DNA of 64,000 bases, from contig JADJOD010000019.1 in assembly GCA_016713985.1 (NCBI GenBank), positions 59,865 to 123,864 of the forward strand, read 5' to 3'. This document shows positions 50,741 through 59,727 of the stretch, piece by piece. This DNA is from Lewinellaceae bacterium. GTDB lineage: Bacteria > Bacteroidota > Bacteroidia > Chitinophagales > Saprospiraceae. A model generated the notes under the pieces. That model was not told where the DNA came from. It did not search any database and was given only the letters and a program-made list of their open reading frames with translations. Made by a program: the position numbers and the translations under genes. Position 1 is the first letter of the stretch; each line of letters begins with the position of its first letter.

Positions 50741-50832
50741 TTTCACGCAGCGGAGTAAAGGTTCTGCAAAAATGCAAGGTGTTGAATATTAATATTTTGT
50801 GCTTTTGCGAAACTTTACGCCGCTGCGTGAAA
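50741..50832. repeat. Palindromic intergenic repeat / terminator-like element
   Basis: Arms 50741-50771 and 50803-50832 are inverted repeats matching at about 27 of 31 positions (one gap), each beginning with TTTCACGCAG. The centre holds AATATTAATATT. It lies downstream of the M36 gene and could act as its terminator; a related TTTCACGCAGNG motif occurs as dispersed repeats in Bacteroidota. Confidence 0.65.
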
Positions 50833-50868
50833 CTTTTTATGGACATGCGCTTATTTTCGCGGCAAAAA

Positions 50869-51825
50869 ATGAATCGTTTTTCATTGCTCTGCGCTTTCGG
50901 ATTGATTCTTCTTTGTCCGGTTGGAGTACCCGCACAATCTGCTCCGGATACGGTGCGCATCGGCGTTTTTGTCAACGATATTTATGACATCAACCTGAAT
51001 GAGAACAGTTTTTCCATTCAATGCTGGGTTTGGTTCAACTATACCAATCCCGAATTGAACCCGCTGGAAAGCCTGGAAATACCCAATGCCAAGGAGGTGG
51101 GTTACAGCCTCGATTTCCGGGAAGAAAAAAACGGCGTCCAGTGGGCGGGCAAAAAAATCCATGCGGTGGTGAAAAAGAACTGGGATATCCGGCGATTCCC
51201 GTTCGACGAGCAGTACATGACCCTCGAATTTGAAGACAGCGACAAGGATATCGCTACCTTGGTGTACCTGGCCGATACGGCCAATACAAAACCGGACGCC
51301 AGCCTCGCATTAACCAACTGGAAGATTCAACGTTTCGGGATAACAACCGAAACAAAAAAATACAACTCGACTTACGGCGACCCCGGCTTGTCGGAAGGCA
51401 GCGAATACCCGCACGCTTCTTTGACCGTACATATCAAACGGGAAAGTTGGGGTTTGTTCTTTTCTTTGTTTACCGGCCTTTATGTCGCGTTTTTTATTTC
51501 CTCGCTCGTGTTTTTTATCGATCCGGTCGACGTCGATCCCCGGTTCGGCTTGTCCGTAGGCGGTCTGTTTGCAGCCGTGGGCAACAAGTATATCGTCGAC
51601 TCTATATTGCCGCAGTCCACTACGTTCACTTTGGTGGACAAACTGCACATACTGACCTATATTTTTCTGCTGTTGTGTATCGTTTTGTCGGTTATTTCGC
51701 TGCGGATATGGAAAAACGGAAAAGTGCCGGTATCGAAAAAATTTGACCGGCGGGCTTATTTTATTATTGTTTCCCTGTACATGTTGATCAATATCGGGTT
51801 GATCTATCAATCGAGTCGCGGCTAA
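50869..51825 (+). CDS. Pentameric ligand-gated ion-channel-like protein (Cys-loop receptor homologue)
   Basis: About 318 residues from ATG 50869 (MNRFSLLCAFGLILLCPVG), chosen to place the signal peptide first. The extracellular beta-sandwich begins VRIGVFVNDIYDINLNENSF. It contains the Pro-loop RRFPFDEQYMTLEFED, equivalent to the Cys-loop of animal receptors and typical of prokaryotic homologues such as GLIC and ELIC. Four membrane segments follow: GLFFSLFTGLYVAFFISSLVFF, the pore-like LSVGGLFAAVGNKYIVDSILP, FTLVDKLHILTYIFLLLC and AYFIIVSLYMLINIGLIY. It should form a homopentameric channel in the inner membrane; ligand and ion unknown. Confidence 0.85.
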   Translation: MNRFSLLCAFGLILLCPVGVPAQSAPDTVRIGVFVNDIYDINLNENSFSIQCWVWFNYTNPELNPLESLEIPNAKEVGYSLDFREEKNGVQWAGKKIHAVVKKNWDIRRFPFDEQYMTLEFEDSDKDIATLVYLADTANTKPDASLALTNWKIQRFGITTETKKYNSTYGDPGLSEGSEYPHASLTVHIKRESWGLFFSLFTGLYVAFFISSLVFFIDPVDVDPRFGLSVGGLFAAVGNKYIVDSILPQSTTFTLVDKLHILTYIFLLLCIVLSVISLRIWKNGKVPVSKKFDRRAYFIIVSLYMLINIGLIYQSSRG

Positions 51826-51879
51826 ATCAGCGCCGGATATTTTAATGCCTCTCTAAGTCATTTTGGATTTGGAAGCAGG

Positions 51880-51887
51880 TACCTTTG
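51880..51887 (+). promoter_or_regulatory. Bacteroidota -7 promoter element
   Basis: TACCTTTG fits TAnnTTTG exactly and lies 60 bases before the ATG at 51948. No clear -33 element. Confidence 0.4.
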
Positions 51888-51947
51888 GTCGTTTATCATT
51901 CATCTTTTAAGCAAACAGGTTTTTGCTTTCGTTCAAAGTCGATTTAT

Positions 51948-54029
51948 ATGCGCTGCTCGCTTTTATCGCAACTACTGTGTTCCCTGTTTCTTTTTTGTTC
52001 GATTCCTGCGTTGAATGCCCAGCATTCCGTAGCCCGCCAGTGGAACGAAGCTTTGCTTCAGACGATTCGGGAAGATTTTGCCCGGCCGCCCGTACAGGCG
52101 CGCAACCTTTTTCACACCTCCATTGCCTTGTACGATGCCTGGGCAGCCTACGATACCCTCGCAGAAACCTATCTGCTGGGCAAATCCGCCGGCCGGCTTA
52201 CCTGTCCGTGCAAAGGGGTGCCCAAACCCAAAGACATCGAAGCCGCCCGCAGGGAAGCCATGAGTTTTGCCGCGTTCCGGGTGCTGACCGCCCGTTTTTC
52301 CAACTCGCCCAAAGCCGGAGAAGCCGTGTTTCGCTACCGGGCATTGATGAAAAAACTGGGTTATGACTTCAGCAATTTTTCCATCGATTATACCTCCGGT
52401 TCGCCGGCTGCTCTCGGCAATTATATCGGCCAGTGTGTGGCGCAACTCGGGCTCACGGACGGCTCTAACGAACAAAACAACTACCGCATACAGTATTACA
52501 AACCGGTGAACCCGCCACTGGAAATTGTGCTCTCCGGCGACTCCGCGCTGCTCGACCCCAATCGCTGGCAACCCCTGAAATTGCCACGCGCCATCGACCA
52601 AACCGGTCACCTGATGCCTTCCGTACAGGCATTTCAAAGCCCGGAATGGGGATTGGTCCATCCTTTTGCCCTGATTAAAAATGATTTGCGGGTTTACCGG
52701 CGCGACAAACACGATTACTGGGTTTACCACGATCCGGGCCCCTGCCCCACGCTCGATACCATTGCCGGCGGTGGAACATCGGATGAATATAAATGGAATT
52801 TTTCGATCGTTACGGCCTGGTCGGCGCACCTCGATGCAACAGACGGTGTCATGTGGGACATTTCGCCGCGCAGCATCGGCAACGTGCAGGCCTACCCGAA
52901 AACCCTGGCGGATTTACACGACTTTTACAACTTCCGGACCGGACGCGATCCCGGCATCGGGCGCGACACCAACCCGCGCACGGGGCTTCCTTACGCCCCG
53001 CAGATCGTTCCCAGGGGCGATTACACCCGGGTGCTTACGCAGTTTTGGGCGGATGGCCCCACTTCTGAAACGCCGCCCGGACACTGGTTTGTTATTTTGA
53101 ACTATGTCAATGACCAACCCGGTCTTGTGAAAAAATTTAACGGCAAAGGACCCGTTCTGGATGACCTGGAATGGGATGTCAAAGCCTATTTTGCCTTGGG
53201 CGGCGCCGTACACGACGCTGCCATAACAGCCTGGGGCATCAAGGGTTGGTACGATGGCGTCAGACCCGTTACCGCGCTGCGTTATATGGCGGGGCTCGGG
53301 CAAAGTACGGACAAAAATTTGCCGTCCTTTCATCCGGCTGGCATTCCCCTGGAGCCGGGGTTGATCGAGTTGGTAAAAAAAGGCGATCCCCTGGCCGGTC
53401 CGAAAAACGCCAATGTTGGAAAAATAAAGTTTTATGCCTGGCGCGGCCCCTTGTATGTCACCGATACCACCTCACAAACGGCGGGTGTGGACTGGGTTCT
53501 GGCCGAAAACTGGTGGCCGTATCAATTAAAAACCTTTGTTACACCTCCGTTCGGCGGTTATATTTCGGGGCACTCCACCTATTCCCGCGCGGCGGCGGAA
53601 GCCCTGACATTGATTACGGGCGACGAATATTTTCCGGGTGGACTGGGTGAATTCCACGTCGCAGCCAACAGTAATTTTTTGCGCTTAGAAAAAGGTCCGA
53701 CGGTAGACGTCACCTTGCAATGGGCCACTTACCGCGACGCTTCCGATCAAACCAGCCTTTCCCGTATCTGGGGAGGAATTCATCCGCCGTTCGACGATAT
53801 TCCCGGGCGCCTGATCGGCGCCAAAGTGGGAACGGACGCCTTTCACCTGGCAAAAACCTATTTTTATAACGATGTCGACGGCGACGGTCGTTTTAGTTAC
53901 GAGGATTGTGACGACTCAAATGCGGGCATTTACGAGGGCGCGCCCGAACTTTGCGATGGCATGGACAATAATTGCAACGGACAAGTTGATGAAAACCTGC
54001 CTTGCGCTGAAAAGAAGGGCAAACATTAG
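51948..54029 (+). CDS. Vanadium-dependent haloperoxidase-like protein with MopE-type C-terminus
   Basis: About 693 residues from ATG 51948 (MRCSLLSQLLC), with a signal peptide ending near LNAQ. The long domain resembles vanadium haloperoxidase / PAP2 superfamily proteins: PSFHPAGIPLEPG and GGYISGHSTYSRAAAEALT (catalytic His). The C-terminal ~50 residues hold DVDGDGRFSYEDCDDSNAGIYEGAPELCDGMDNNCNGQVDENLPC, the putative metal-binding MopE/Cys-rich repeat. It is probably exported and anchored or secreted. Bacterial VHPO-like proteins can halogenate or oxidise halides; activity here is inferred. Confidence 0.88.
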   Translation: MRCSLLSQLLCSLFLFCSIPALNAQHSVARQWNEALLQTIREDFARPPVQARNLFHTSIALYDAWAAYDTLAETYLLGKSAGRLTCPCKGVPKPKDIEAARREAMSFAAFRVLTARFSNSPKAGEAVFRYRALMKKLGYDFSNFSIDYTSGSPAALGNYIGQCVAQLGLTDGSNEQNNYRIQYYKPVNPPLEIVLSGDSALLDPNRWQPLKLPRAIDQTGHLMPSVQAFQSPEWGLVHPFALIKNDLRVYRRDKHDYWVYHDPGPCPTLDTIAGGGTSDEYKWNFSIVTAWSAHLDATDGVMWDISPRSIGNVQAYPKTLADLHDFYNFRTGRDPGIGRDTNPRTGLPYAPQIVPRGDYTRVLTQFWADGPTSETPPGHWFVILNYVNDQPGLVKKFNGKGPVLDDLEWDVKAYFALGGAVHDAAITAWGIKGWYDGVRPVTALRYMAGLGQSTDKNLPSFHPAGIPLEPGLIELVKKGDPLAGPKNANVGKIKFYAWRGPLYVTDTTSQTAGVDWVLAENWWPYQLKTFVTPPFGGYISGHSTYSRAAAEALTLITGDEYFPGGLGEFHVAANSNFLRLEKGPTVDVTLQWATYRDASDQTSLSRIWGGIHPPFDDIPGRLIGAKVGTDAFHLAKTYFYNDVDGDGRFSYEDCDDSNAGIYEGAPELCDGMDNNCNGQVDENLPCAEKKGKH

Positions 54030-54040
54030 AGCCTGTCCGT

Positions 54041-54796
54041 TCACAACAAGAATGGAATTACCGCTTTCCGAGACTTCGGGTAGGTCTCAAATTTCGATAC
54101 ATACCAGCGGTGGTGCGCCAGGGCTCGCGGGATAAGATTGGCTGCCGTCCAGAAAACAAAGGCAAAAGCCGGCAAACACCAGGTCATGAGGGCAAAACCG
54201 GTCCATTCCAGCATTTCTCCAAACAGATTGGGGCAACTGATCCTGCCGAACAAACCTCCCGTCGGGATAACGTAATCCGTTGAGCCCGGCTTGCGCAGGT
54301 TGATGAGTATGTTGTCGGAATGCCAGTTGATGCCCAGTCCAAGTATAAAAATAGCCAGTCCTGCGAGGAAACGAATATCCATCCACCAGGTATCGGAATA
54401 ATTGGCGAAGCGGCCAAAATAGTAACCCAGCGACCATCCGTTTACAAGATTAAAACCAATCGCGGAAAGTACAATAACCCAGGGCATTCGTTTTCCGCTG
54501 GTGCGCAAACGCAGGGGGAAAAATATACTCCTGTTGACGTAGTGCAACAAAAAACACAAACCAAAAAAAACGGTCAAACCCGAAACGGCGGTATTGTTCC
54601 ATAAATACGATACGAGGAAAACAACGATGACCGGGAATTCCATCAAAAACCAGCCGAGCCGGTTGTCGAGTGTGGGTCCCCAGCCCGGCCGGGTATGCCG
54701 TCCGTAAGGGGCATTTTGCCGCAACAGGTACAAAAAGGCAACAAGCGCCACGGCCATCCAGCCGAAAATCAATTGGTGGTAAAGTTCATAGGTCAT
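54041..54796 (-). CDS. 3-oxo-5-alpha-steroid 4-dehydrogenase family membrane protein
   Basis: 251 residues, six to seven membrane segments. The C-terminal DUF1295/steroid 5-alpha-reductase signature is visible: INWHSDNILINLRKPG, YVIPTGGLFGRISCPNLFGEMLEWTGFAL and HHRWYVSKFETYPKSRKAVIPFLL. The family reduces C=C bonds of steroids, enones or polyprenols with NADPH. Its start overlaps the SDR-type epimerase gene by four bases, so both are translated together. Confidence 0.9.
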   Translation of the reverse strand: MTYELYHQLIFGWMAVALVAFLYLLRQNAPYGRHTRPGWGPTLDNRLGWFLMEFPVIVVFLVSYLWNNTAVSGLTVFFGLCFLLHYVNRSIFFPLRLRTSGKRMPWVIVLSAIGFNLVNGWSLGYYFGRFANYSDTWWMDIRFLAGLAIFILGLGINWHSDNILINLRKPGSTDYVIPTGGLFGRISCPNLFGEMLEWTGFALMTWCLPAFAFVFWTAANLIPRALAHHRWYVSKFETYPKSRKAVIPFLL

Positions 54797-55772
54797 AGGT
54801 AATGGTTTTGTTCAAACCACGTATAAGCCGCTTCCACGGTTTCCCGGAGCGGGCGCGAGTGGTAGCCGAGTTCCTTTCGCGCTTTTTCGGATGAAACAAA
54901 ACGTGATCCGTGGCGCAAGGTAATAACGGCGTCCCGGGTAAACCGCGGTGGTGTGCCGGTAATCCTGGAAAATATTTCCGCGAGCGGCGCTATCATTCGA
55001 AGTATAAAATAGGGAACAACCACTTTTGGGACCGGCTTACCGGTAATGCTATGTGCAATTGCGGCGATGTCGGAAACGGATGCATAATTGCCCGACAGTA
55101 AATAGGCTTCCCCGCTGCGCCGAGGTGTATGGCCGCCAGGGCAGCGTCCGTAATGTCACGTACATCCACCCAGTCGAAGCCGCCGGGCGCCAGCATCGGG
55201 ATGTTGCCGCGGTAAAAATCAATCAGCATTTTGCCGGACAAGGAAGGTTCTGGGTCGCAGGGGCCGAGCACACCGGTCGGGCATAAAGCCACAACTTCCG
55301 TATTGTTATCGCTCGAAAAACGGAGAGCAAGGTCAAGCGCTTCCGCCTTGGTACGGCTGTAGGGCATTCGGGTTTGCAGGGCCAGGGGGCGGGATTCGTC
55401 AAACAACACCTCCGGGCCTTCTTCAAGAAAAGCGTGAACGGTGCTGAAATACACCACACGGCGGACCTTCTGCCGCCGGGCCGCCTGCAAAACCTGGTTT
55501 GTTCCTTCAATGTTTACACGCCGAAGTTGTTCGCTGATACCGCTCAGGATGGAAATAACGGCGGCCAGGTGATACACCACTTCACATCCTTTCACCAACT
55601 GATCCAGATCGTTGGGTTCCAGGATACTTCCCCACACCACGTCTACCGGGAGGTATTCGAGGCCTTTTGCCGTTCGGTGGACTAAAACACGCACTTCGTG
55701 ACCTTCTTCGAGCAGTCTTCTGACCAGCAGGTTACCAATTCTTCCCGAAGCGCCGGTGACTGCCGTTTTCAT
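54793..55772 (-). CDS. NAD(P)-dependent SDR, dihydroflavonol-4-reductase-like (frameshifted)
   Basis: Starts MKTAVTGASGRIGNLLVRRLLEEG, the extended-SDR Rossmann motif (TGxxGxxG). Catalytic Tyr-Lys: MPYSRTKAEALDLAL (YxxxK); Ser in YFSTVHAF. The frame breaks near 55115; restoring one missing G gives GEAYLLSGNYASVSDIAAI, which continues into VVPYFILRMIAPLAEIF and the C-terminal YTWFEQNHYL. ~326 residues. Coupled by overlap to the 5-alpha-reductase-like gene, suggesting a joint reductive step on a sterol- or terpenoid-like compound (inference). Confidence 0.85.
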
Positions 55773-55787
55773 CTCAAGGCCCGAAAA

Positions 55788-56840
55788 CTACCTGCAACTG
55801 TTGTTAATACCTTCCAATACGGCCGAACCCGGACATAAGTCCTGCTTTTCCAAAGTATTCAACGGTTTTTTGACCGTCTTCAGAAGCGTGTGCAAATCCG
55901 CGGCGTTTGTATCGATATAAATAAGTCCCGTAAGGATTTCACTTCTGGACTTGGCTTCATACAAGCGATTCATAGCCGAATGCCGGTCCAGCGGGTTCCA
56001 ATCCTGGTCCAGTTTGCTCAATTGAATGATGGAGCCGTCGTGCAAAGCCACGGCGACAGACCCTCCTTCCGCATATTGCGTCGTGATTTCGGGCATATAT
56101 GGCACATAATCGACCGCTGCGGTGGCCTCCATATGTTCGCGGGTATAATCGTAGGATTTGGTTGAGCCGGGGTTGTTGTTGAACGTCACACAAGGTGAAA
56201 CGATGTCGATCAATGCAAAACCGGGGTGCGACATGGCCGCTTTGATCAAAGGGATCATTTGTTCCTTGTCGCCGGAAAAACTGCGCGCGATAAACGAGGC
56301 GCCGAGTTCCAGCGCCAGCCCGGCCATGTCGATAGCCTGATACATATTGGCGGAACCGGATTTATTGATCGAGCCGGCGTCTGCGGTTGCCGAATCCTGC
56401 CCTTTGGTGAGGCCGTAACAACCATTGTTCATGATGATATAAGTCACGTTGAGGTTGCGGCGGATGGCATGTACAAACTGTCCCATGCCAATGGATGCCG
56501 AGTCACCGTCGCCCGAAATGCCGATGTACATCAGGTCGCGGTTGGCGAGGTTGGCGCCGGTCGCCACGGAAGGCATACGGCCGTGTACTGAGTTGAAACC
56601 GTGGGAGTTGCTCAGGAAATACGTCGGTGTTTTAGAAGAACAACCGATGCCGGAAAGTTTTGCAACCTTGTGGGGTTCCACGGCCATTTCAAAACAGGCC
56701 TGAATAATGGCGCCGCTTACGGAGTCGTGGCCGCAGCCTGCACACAGGGTGGAAAGTGCACCTTCGTAGTGCTTTTTGGTATATCCGATCGCGTTTTTAG
56801 GCGATTCGGGATGGCGAAAAATGGGTCGTACAAATGTCAT
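55788..56840 (-). CDS. korB: 2-oxoacid:ferredoxin oxidoreductase, beta subunit
   Basis: 350 residues. TPP-binding motif GISGDGDSASIGMGQF and Mg/TPP region MNNGCYGLTKGQDSATADAG. N-terminal TLCAGCGHDSVSGAI carries the Cys that ligate an iron-sulfur cluster (CxxC plus later Cys). Oxidises 2-oxoglutarate (or another 2-oxoacid) to acyl-CoA and reduces ferredoxin. Pairs with the adjacent korA; only 156 bases separate them, filled by a 31-bp repeat cluster. Confidence 0.95.
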   Translation of the reverse strand: MTFVRPIFRHPESPKNAIGYTKKHYEGALSTLCAGCGHDSVSGAIIQACFEMAVEPHKVAKLSGIGCSSKTPTYFLSNSHGFNSVHGRMPSVATGANLANRDLMYIGISGDGDSASIGMGQFVHAIRRNLNVTYIIMNNGCYGLTKGQDSATADAGSINKSGSANMYQAIDMAGLALELGASFIARSFSGDKEQMIPLIKAAMSHPGFALIDIVSPCVTFNNNPGSTKSYDYTREHMEATAAVDYVPYMPEITTQYAEGGSVAVALHDGSIIQLSKLDQDWNPLDRHSAMNRLYEAKSRSEILTGLIYIDTNAADLHTLLKTVKKPLNTLEKQDLCPGSAVLEGINNSCR

Positions 56841-56842
56841 AA

Positions 56843-57004
56843 TGTAACGCCAACCTCTGGTTGGCTGATTTAGTGTAATGCCAACCTCTGGTTGGCTGAT
56901 TTAGTGTAACACCAACCTCTGGTTGGCTGATTTCTTGTTCCTCTGTTGCCAACTGGAGGTTGGCGTTACTCTTCTGTTGCCAACCGGAGGTTGGCGTTAC
57001 TCTT
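56843..57004. repeat. Cluster of five 31-bp repeats (three direct, two inverted)
   Basis: Three near-identical 31-base copies at 56843-56873, 56874-56904 and 56905-56935 (core CCAACCTCTGGTTGG), then two inverted copies at 56943-56973 and 56974-57004 (CCAACtGGAGGTTGGCGTTAC). Each copy is itself a short palindrome. The korA stop codon (56997-56999) lies in the last copy. It sits in the gap between two co-oriented genes and could form a large hairpin. Confidence 0.9.
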
Positions 57005-58866
57005 CCACTTCCGAATCGCTCGGCGGCGCCGCTTGATGTACTGCAAAAGCGGGAGACAACTTGCCGATCAGGTTTTTGTGAATTTGCTGGCTGATGGCTT
57101 CTGCGGTAATCGGAAAACCGTCGTAGTTCAGGATCGGGATAAGTTTGGCCGGATTAATGTCGAGTTCGTTGATCAGCAGCGACCGGAATTGCGCATCCCG
57201 GTTTTGTTCCACGACGTAAAGGCGTTCGTGTTTGCGGATAAACTTTGCCACCTCATCGTTAAATGGAAACGCTTTGACACGCATGGCATCCAGGGTAATA
57301 CCTTGTGCTTCCAGCAGTTCCTGGGCTTCCAGGGCAGCGTAGGTGGTGGTGCCGAAAAATATTACCCCGAAAGCATTCCGGTTTTTCCCCTGATACAACT
57401 CCGGCCCCGGTACGATTTTTTGCTGTGTCCCACTTTTTTAATAAACGATCCACGTTGCGCACATAAGCCGGTCCTTCTTCCGTATAAGCCGCGTATTCGT
57501 CGCGGGAGGTGCCTCGGGTAAAAAAGGAACCTTTGGTCGGGTGGGTACCGGGGATCGTGCGCCAGGGAATGCCATCGCCATCCACATCTAAGTAGCGACC
57601 ATATCGCTCGGCCATGTTTTCGAGTTCCTCGGCCGTGAGTACCTTGCCGCGCTCATAGGCGCGGCTGTCGTCCCAAGCCAGCGGCGGCGACATATTTTCG
57701 TTCATGCCGAGGTCGAGGTCGGTCATCACGATGACGGGTGTTTGCAGTTGTTCGGCCAGGTCGAACGCCTCCGCCATGTGATCAAAACACTCGGCGGGTG
57801 TGCTGGGGAACAACAAAACGTGCCGGGTATCGCCGTGCGAGGCATAAGCCGCCGAAATGATATCCGACTGTTGTGTACGTGTGGGCATACCCGTGGAAGG
57901 GCCGCCGCGCTGCACGTCTGCCAGAACGGTGGGGATTTCGGCAAAATAAGCCAGGCCGAGGAATTCACTCATGAGCGATACGCCGGGGCCGCTGGTAGCG
58001 GTAAAGGAGCGGGCGCCGTTCCAGGCGGCGCCGATCACCACGCCGATGGCGGCGAGTTCGTCTTCCGCCTGAATGACCGCAAACTTGTTTTCCCCGGTTT
58101 CGGGGTCGACCCGCAGTTTTTTTGCGTATTTTTCAAAAGCCTGCACCAGCGAAGTGGAAGGGGTGATCGGATACCAGGCGGCGACGGTGGCGCCGGCATA
58201 AATCGCGCCGAGGCCGCAGGCAGTATTGCCGTCCAGCAAGATCCAGTCGCCAACTTTGTCGCGGCGTTCAAGCCGGAGGCCAAGCGGGCATTTGTAGTGT
58301 TCTTTGACGTATTGGATCCCCATGTCTAAGGCCTGAAAGTTGGCGGCAATCAGTTTTTCCTTGCCTTTAAACTGCAGGGAAATGATCTCGTGCAAAACGG
58401 GTATCTCAATGTCGATCAAAGCGGCCATAGCGCCCACGTACACCATATTTTTAAGCAACTGGCGCTGGCGCGGGTCCGAAAATTTATCCATACACATCTG
58501 CATCATCGGCACGCCGAGGTAGTGGATATCGTCGCGGATAAACTCCTTGTGCAACTCCTTCGTGCTGTCGTACAAGAAGTAGCCGTTGGGCTTCACGTTG
58601 GCGATATCTTTCGGCATGCTCTGCGGGTTTACGCTGAGCATAATATCCACACCTTCGCGGCGGCCGAGGTAGCCTTTTTCGCTGATACGCACCTCGTACC
58701 AAGTGGGCAGGCCCTGGATGTTGGAGGGGAAAATGTTTTTGGGCGACACGGGGATGCCCATGCGGAAGATGGATTTGGCAAACATCAGGTTCGCGGAGGC
58801 GGAACCGGTGCCGTTGACGTTGGCAAAACGGACTACGAAGTCGTTGAGTGCGGTTAGGTGATGCAT
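56997..58866 (-). CDS. korA: 2-oxoacid:ferredoxin oxidoreductase, gamma-alpha fused subunit (frameshifted)
   Basis: About 622 residues. The N-terminal gamma domain (MHHLTALNDFVVRFANVNGTGSAS) is fused to the alpha (pyrimidine-binding) domain (WYPITPSTSLVQAFEKYAK, FTATSGPGVSLMSEFLGLAYF). The C-terminal part, KIVPGPELYQGKNRNAFGV, is in another frame; one missing A near 57420 joins them. Forms the KorAB complex with the beta subunit 156 bases downstream. Reduced ferredoxin may serve the GltD-like enzyme at 60251-62041 (inference). Confidence 0.92.
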
Positions 58867-59024
58867 GAAACTTAAATTCTTGTCTTTTTTTCCGGGTTAG
58901 GTGTTTCCAGTCAATGGCTTGTTCATGTTGTTAAATGCTTAAAATTATTGCAAAATAATCGCATGTGCCAGGAGTCGTTTCAAATTTCTTCAAGTTTAAT
59001 TGCGACAAAACCTGAGACAACAAA

Positions 59025-59342
59025 TTAATTTATCTCAATCCCCATCTTTTTCACTTCATCCACAAATGGATCACCGGCCTCAAGGCGAGATGCGGGAAAA
59101 GTATGCACCTCGACGCTCATAAACTTTGGAATCAGGTGCAGACTGCGAAAACGTTCCTTGTCGAATGCGGTTAAACCGATGAAATCGTCGGCAAAGAGTG
59201 CCACGTCTATATCCGGCCACCCATGCTGACGGTTTTGGGCAAACGAGCCGAACAGGATCGCTTTCCGGATACCTACGCCAAGCGCACGCACTTCGTTTAA
59301 ATAGTCGTGCGCAATTTTCAATGCAGTTGACTGAGTAACCAT
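59025..59342 (-). CDS. Minimal nucleotidyltransferase (MNT, MntA-like)
   Basis: About 105 residues from ATG 59342 (MVTQSTALKIAHDYL). Pol-beta-type nucleotidyltransferase motif ILFGSFAQNRQHGWPDIDVAL: GSx11DxD with the two metal-binding Asp. A partner HEPN gene lies just upstream and overlaps it by ~25 bases. In HEPN/MNT toxin-antitoxin systems the MNT part neutralises the HEPN ribonuclease by AMPylation or binding. Confidence 0.85.
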   Translation of the reverse strand: MVTQSTALKIAHDYLNEVRALGVGIRKAILFGSFAQNRQHGWPDIDVALFADDFIGLTAFDKERFRSLHLIPKFMSVEVHTFPASRLEAGDPFVDEVKKMGIEIN

Positions 59343-59709
59343 AATCGTATTTTTTCCGCTTCTGTCAGCAGCGTTTCGGTGTGCTGGCGATCGCAAATTT
59401 TGAAAATCAAAAATTGATAATCAGGGAATCGCCCTTCCATTTGATAATCGTTAATTTATCTATGAAGAGCAATTCATTGGTCGAAAAGATAAGTTTAGTC
59501 TGATTTGCAAGACGGATTAAATTGTGTGTTCTTGGGGGGTAATCACTCGAATTATCTTTTACGAAATGGGCTTTGAGTAATTTTTCAAGGACCAAATGAG
59601 CAAAAAACAAGGCGTGGGGGTAGTTTGCTTTGTCAAACAAATTTTGCACAACTATCCAATCTTTTTCAGCCGAAAGTTTCCAATATTCGATGTCTTCCTC
59701 TTTACTCAT
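59318..59709 (-). CDS. HEPN domain protein (toxin-like, frameshifted)
   Basis: The start MSKEEDIEYWKLSAEKDWIVVQ and HALFFAHLVLEKLLKAHFV is the HEPN four-helix signature. YPPRTHNLIRLA holds the Arg-Thr-His segment near where active HEPN ribonucleases have RX4-6H; the exact RX4-6H motif is not complete. The frame ends early; adding one base near 59445 gives LNDYQMEGRFPDYQFLIFKICDRQHTETLL…, ending WLLSQLH at 59318. ~130 residues. Upstream of and overlapping the MNT gene, so the two form a HEPN/MNT pair. Activity is uncertain. Confidence 0.82.
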
Positions 59710-59727
59710 ATTTGCTGCAGCGTCGGC

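Noticed and set aside
56843..57004. CRISPR array
   Set aside because: The 31-base units are directly adjacent, with no unique spacers, and are partly inverted; no cas genes nearby.
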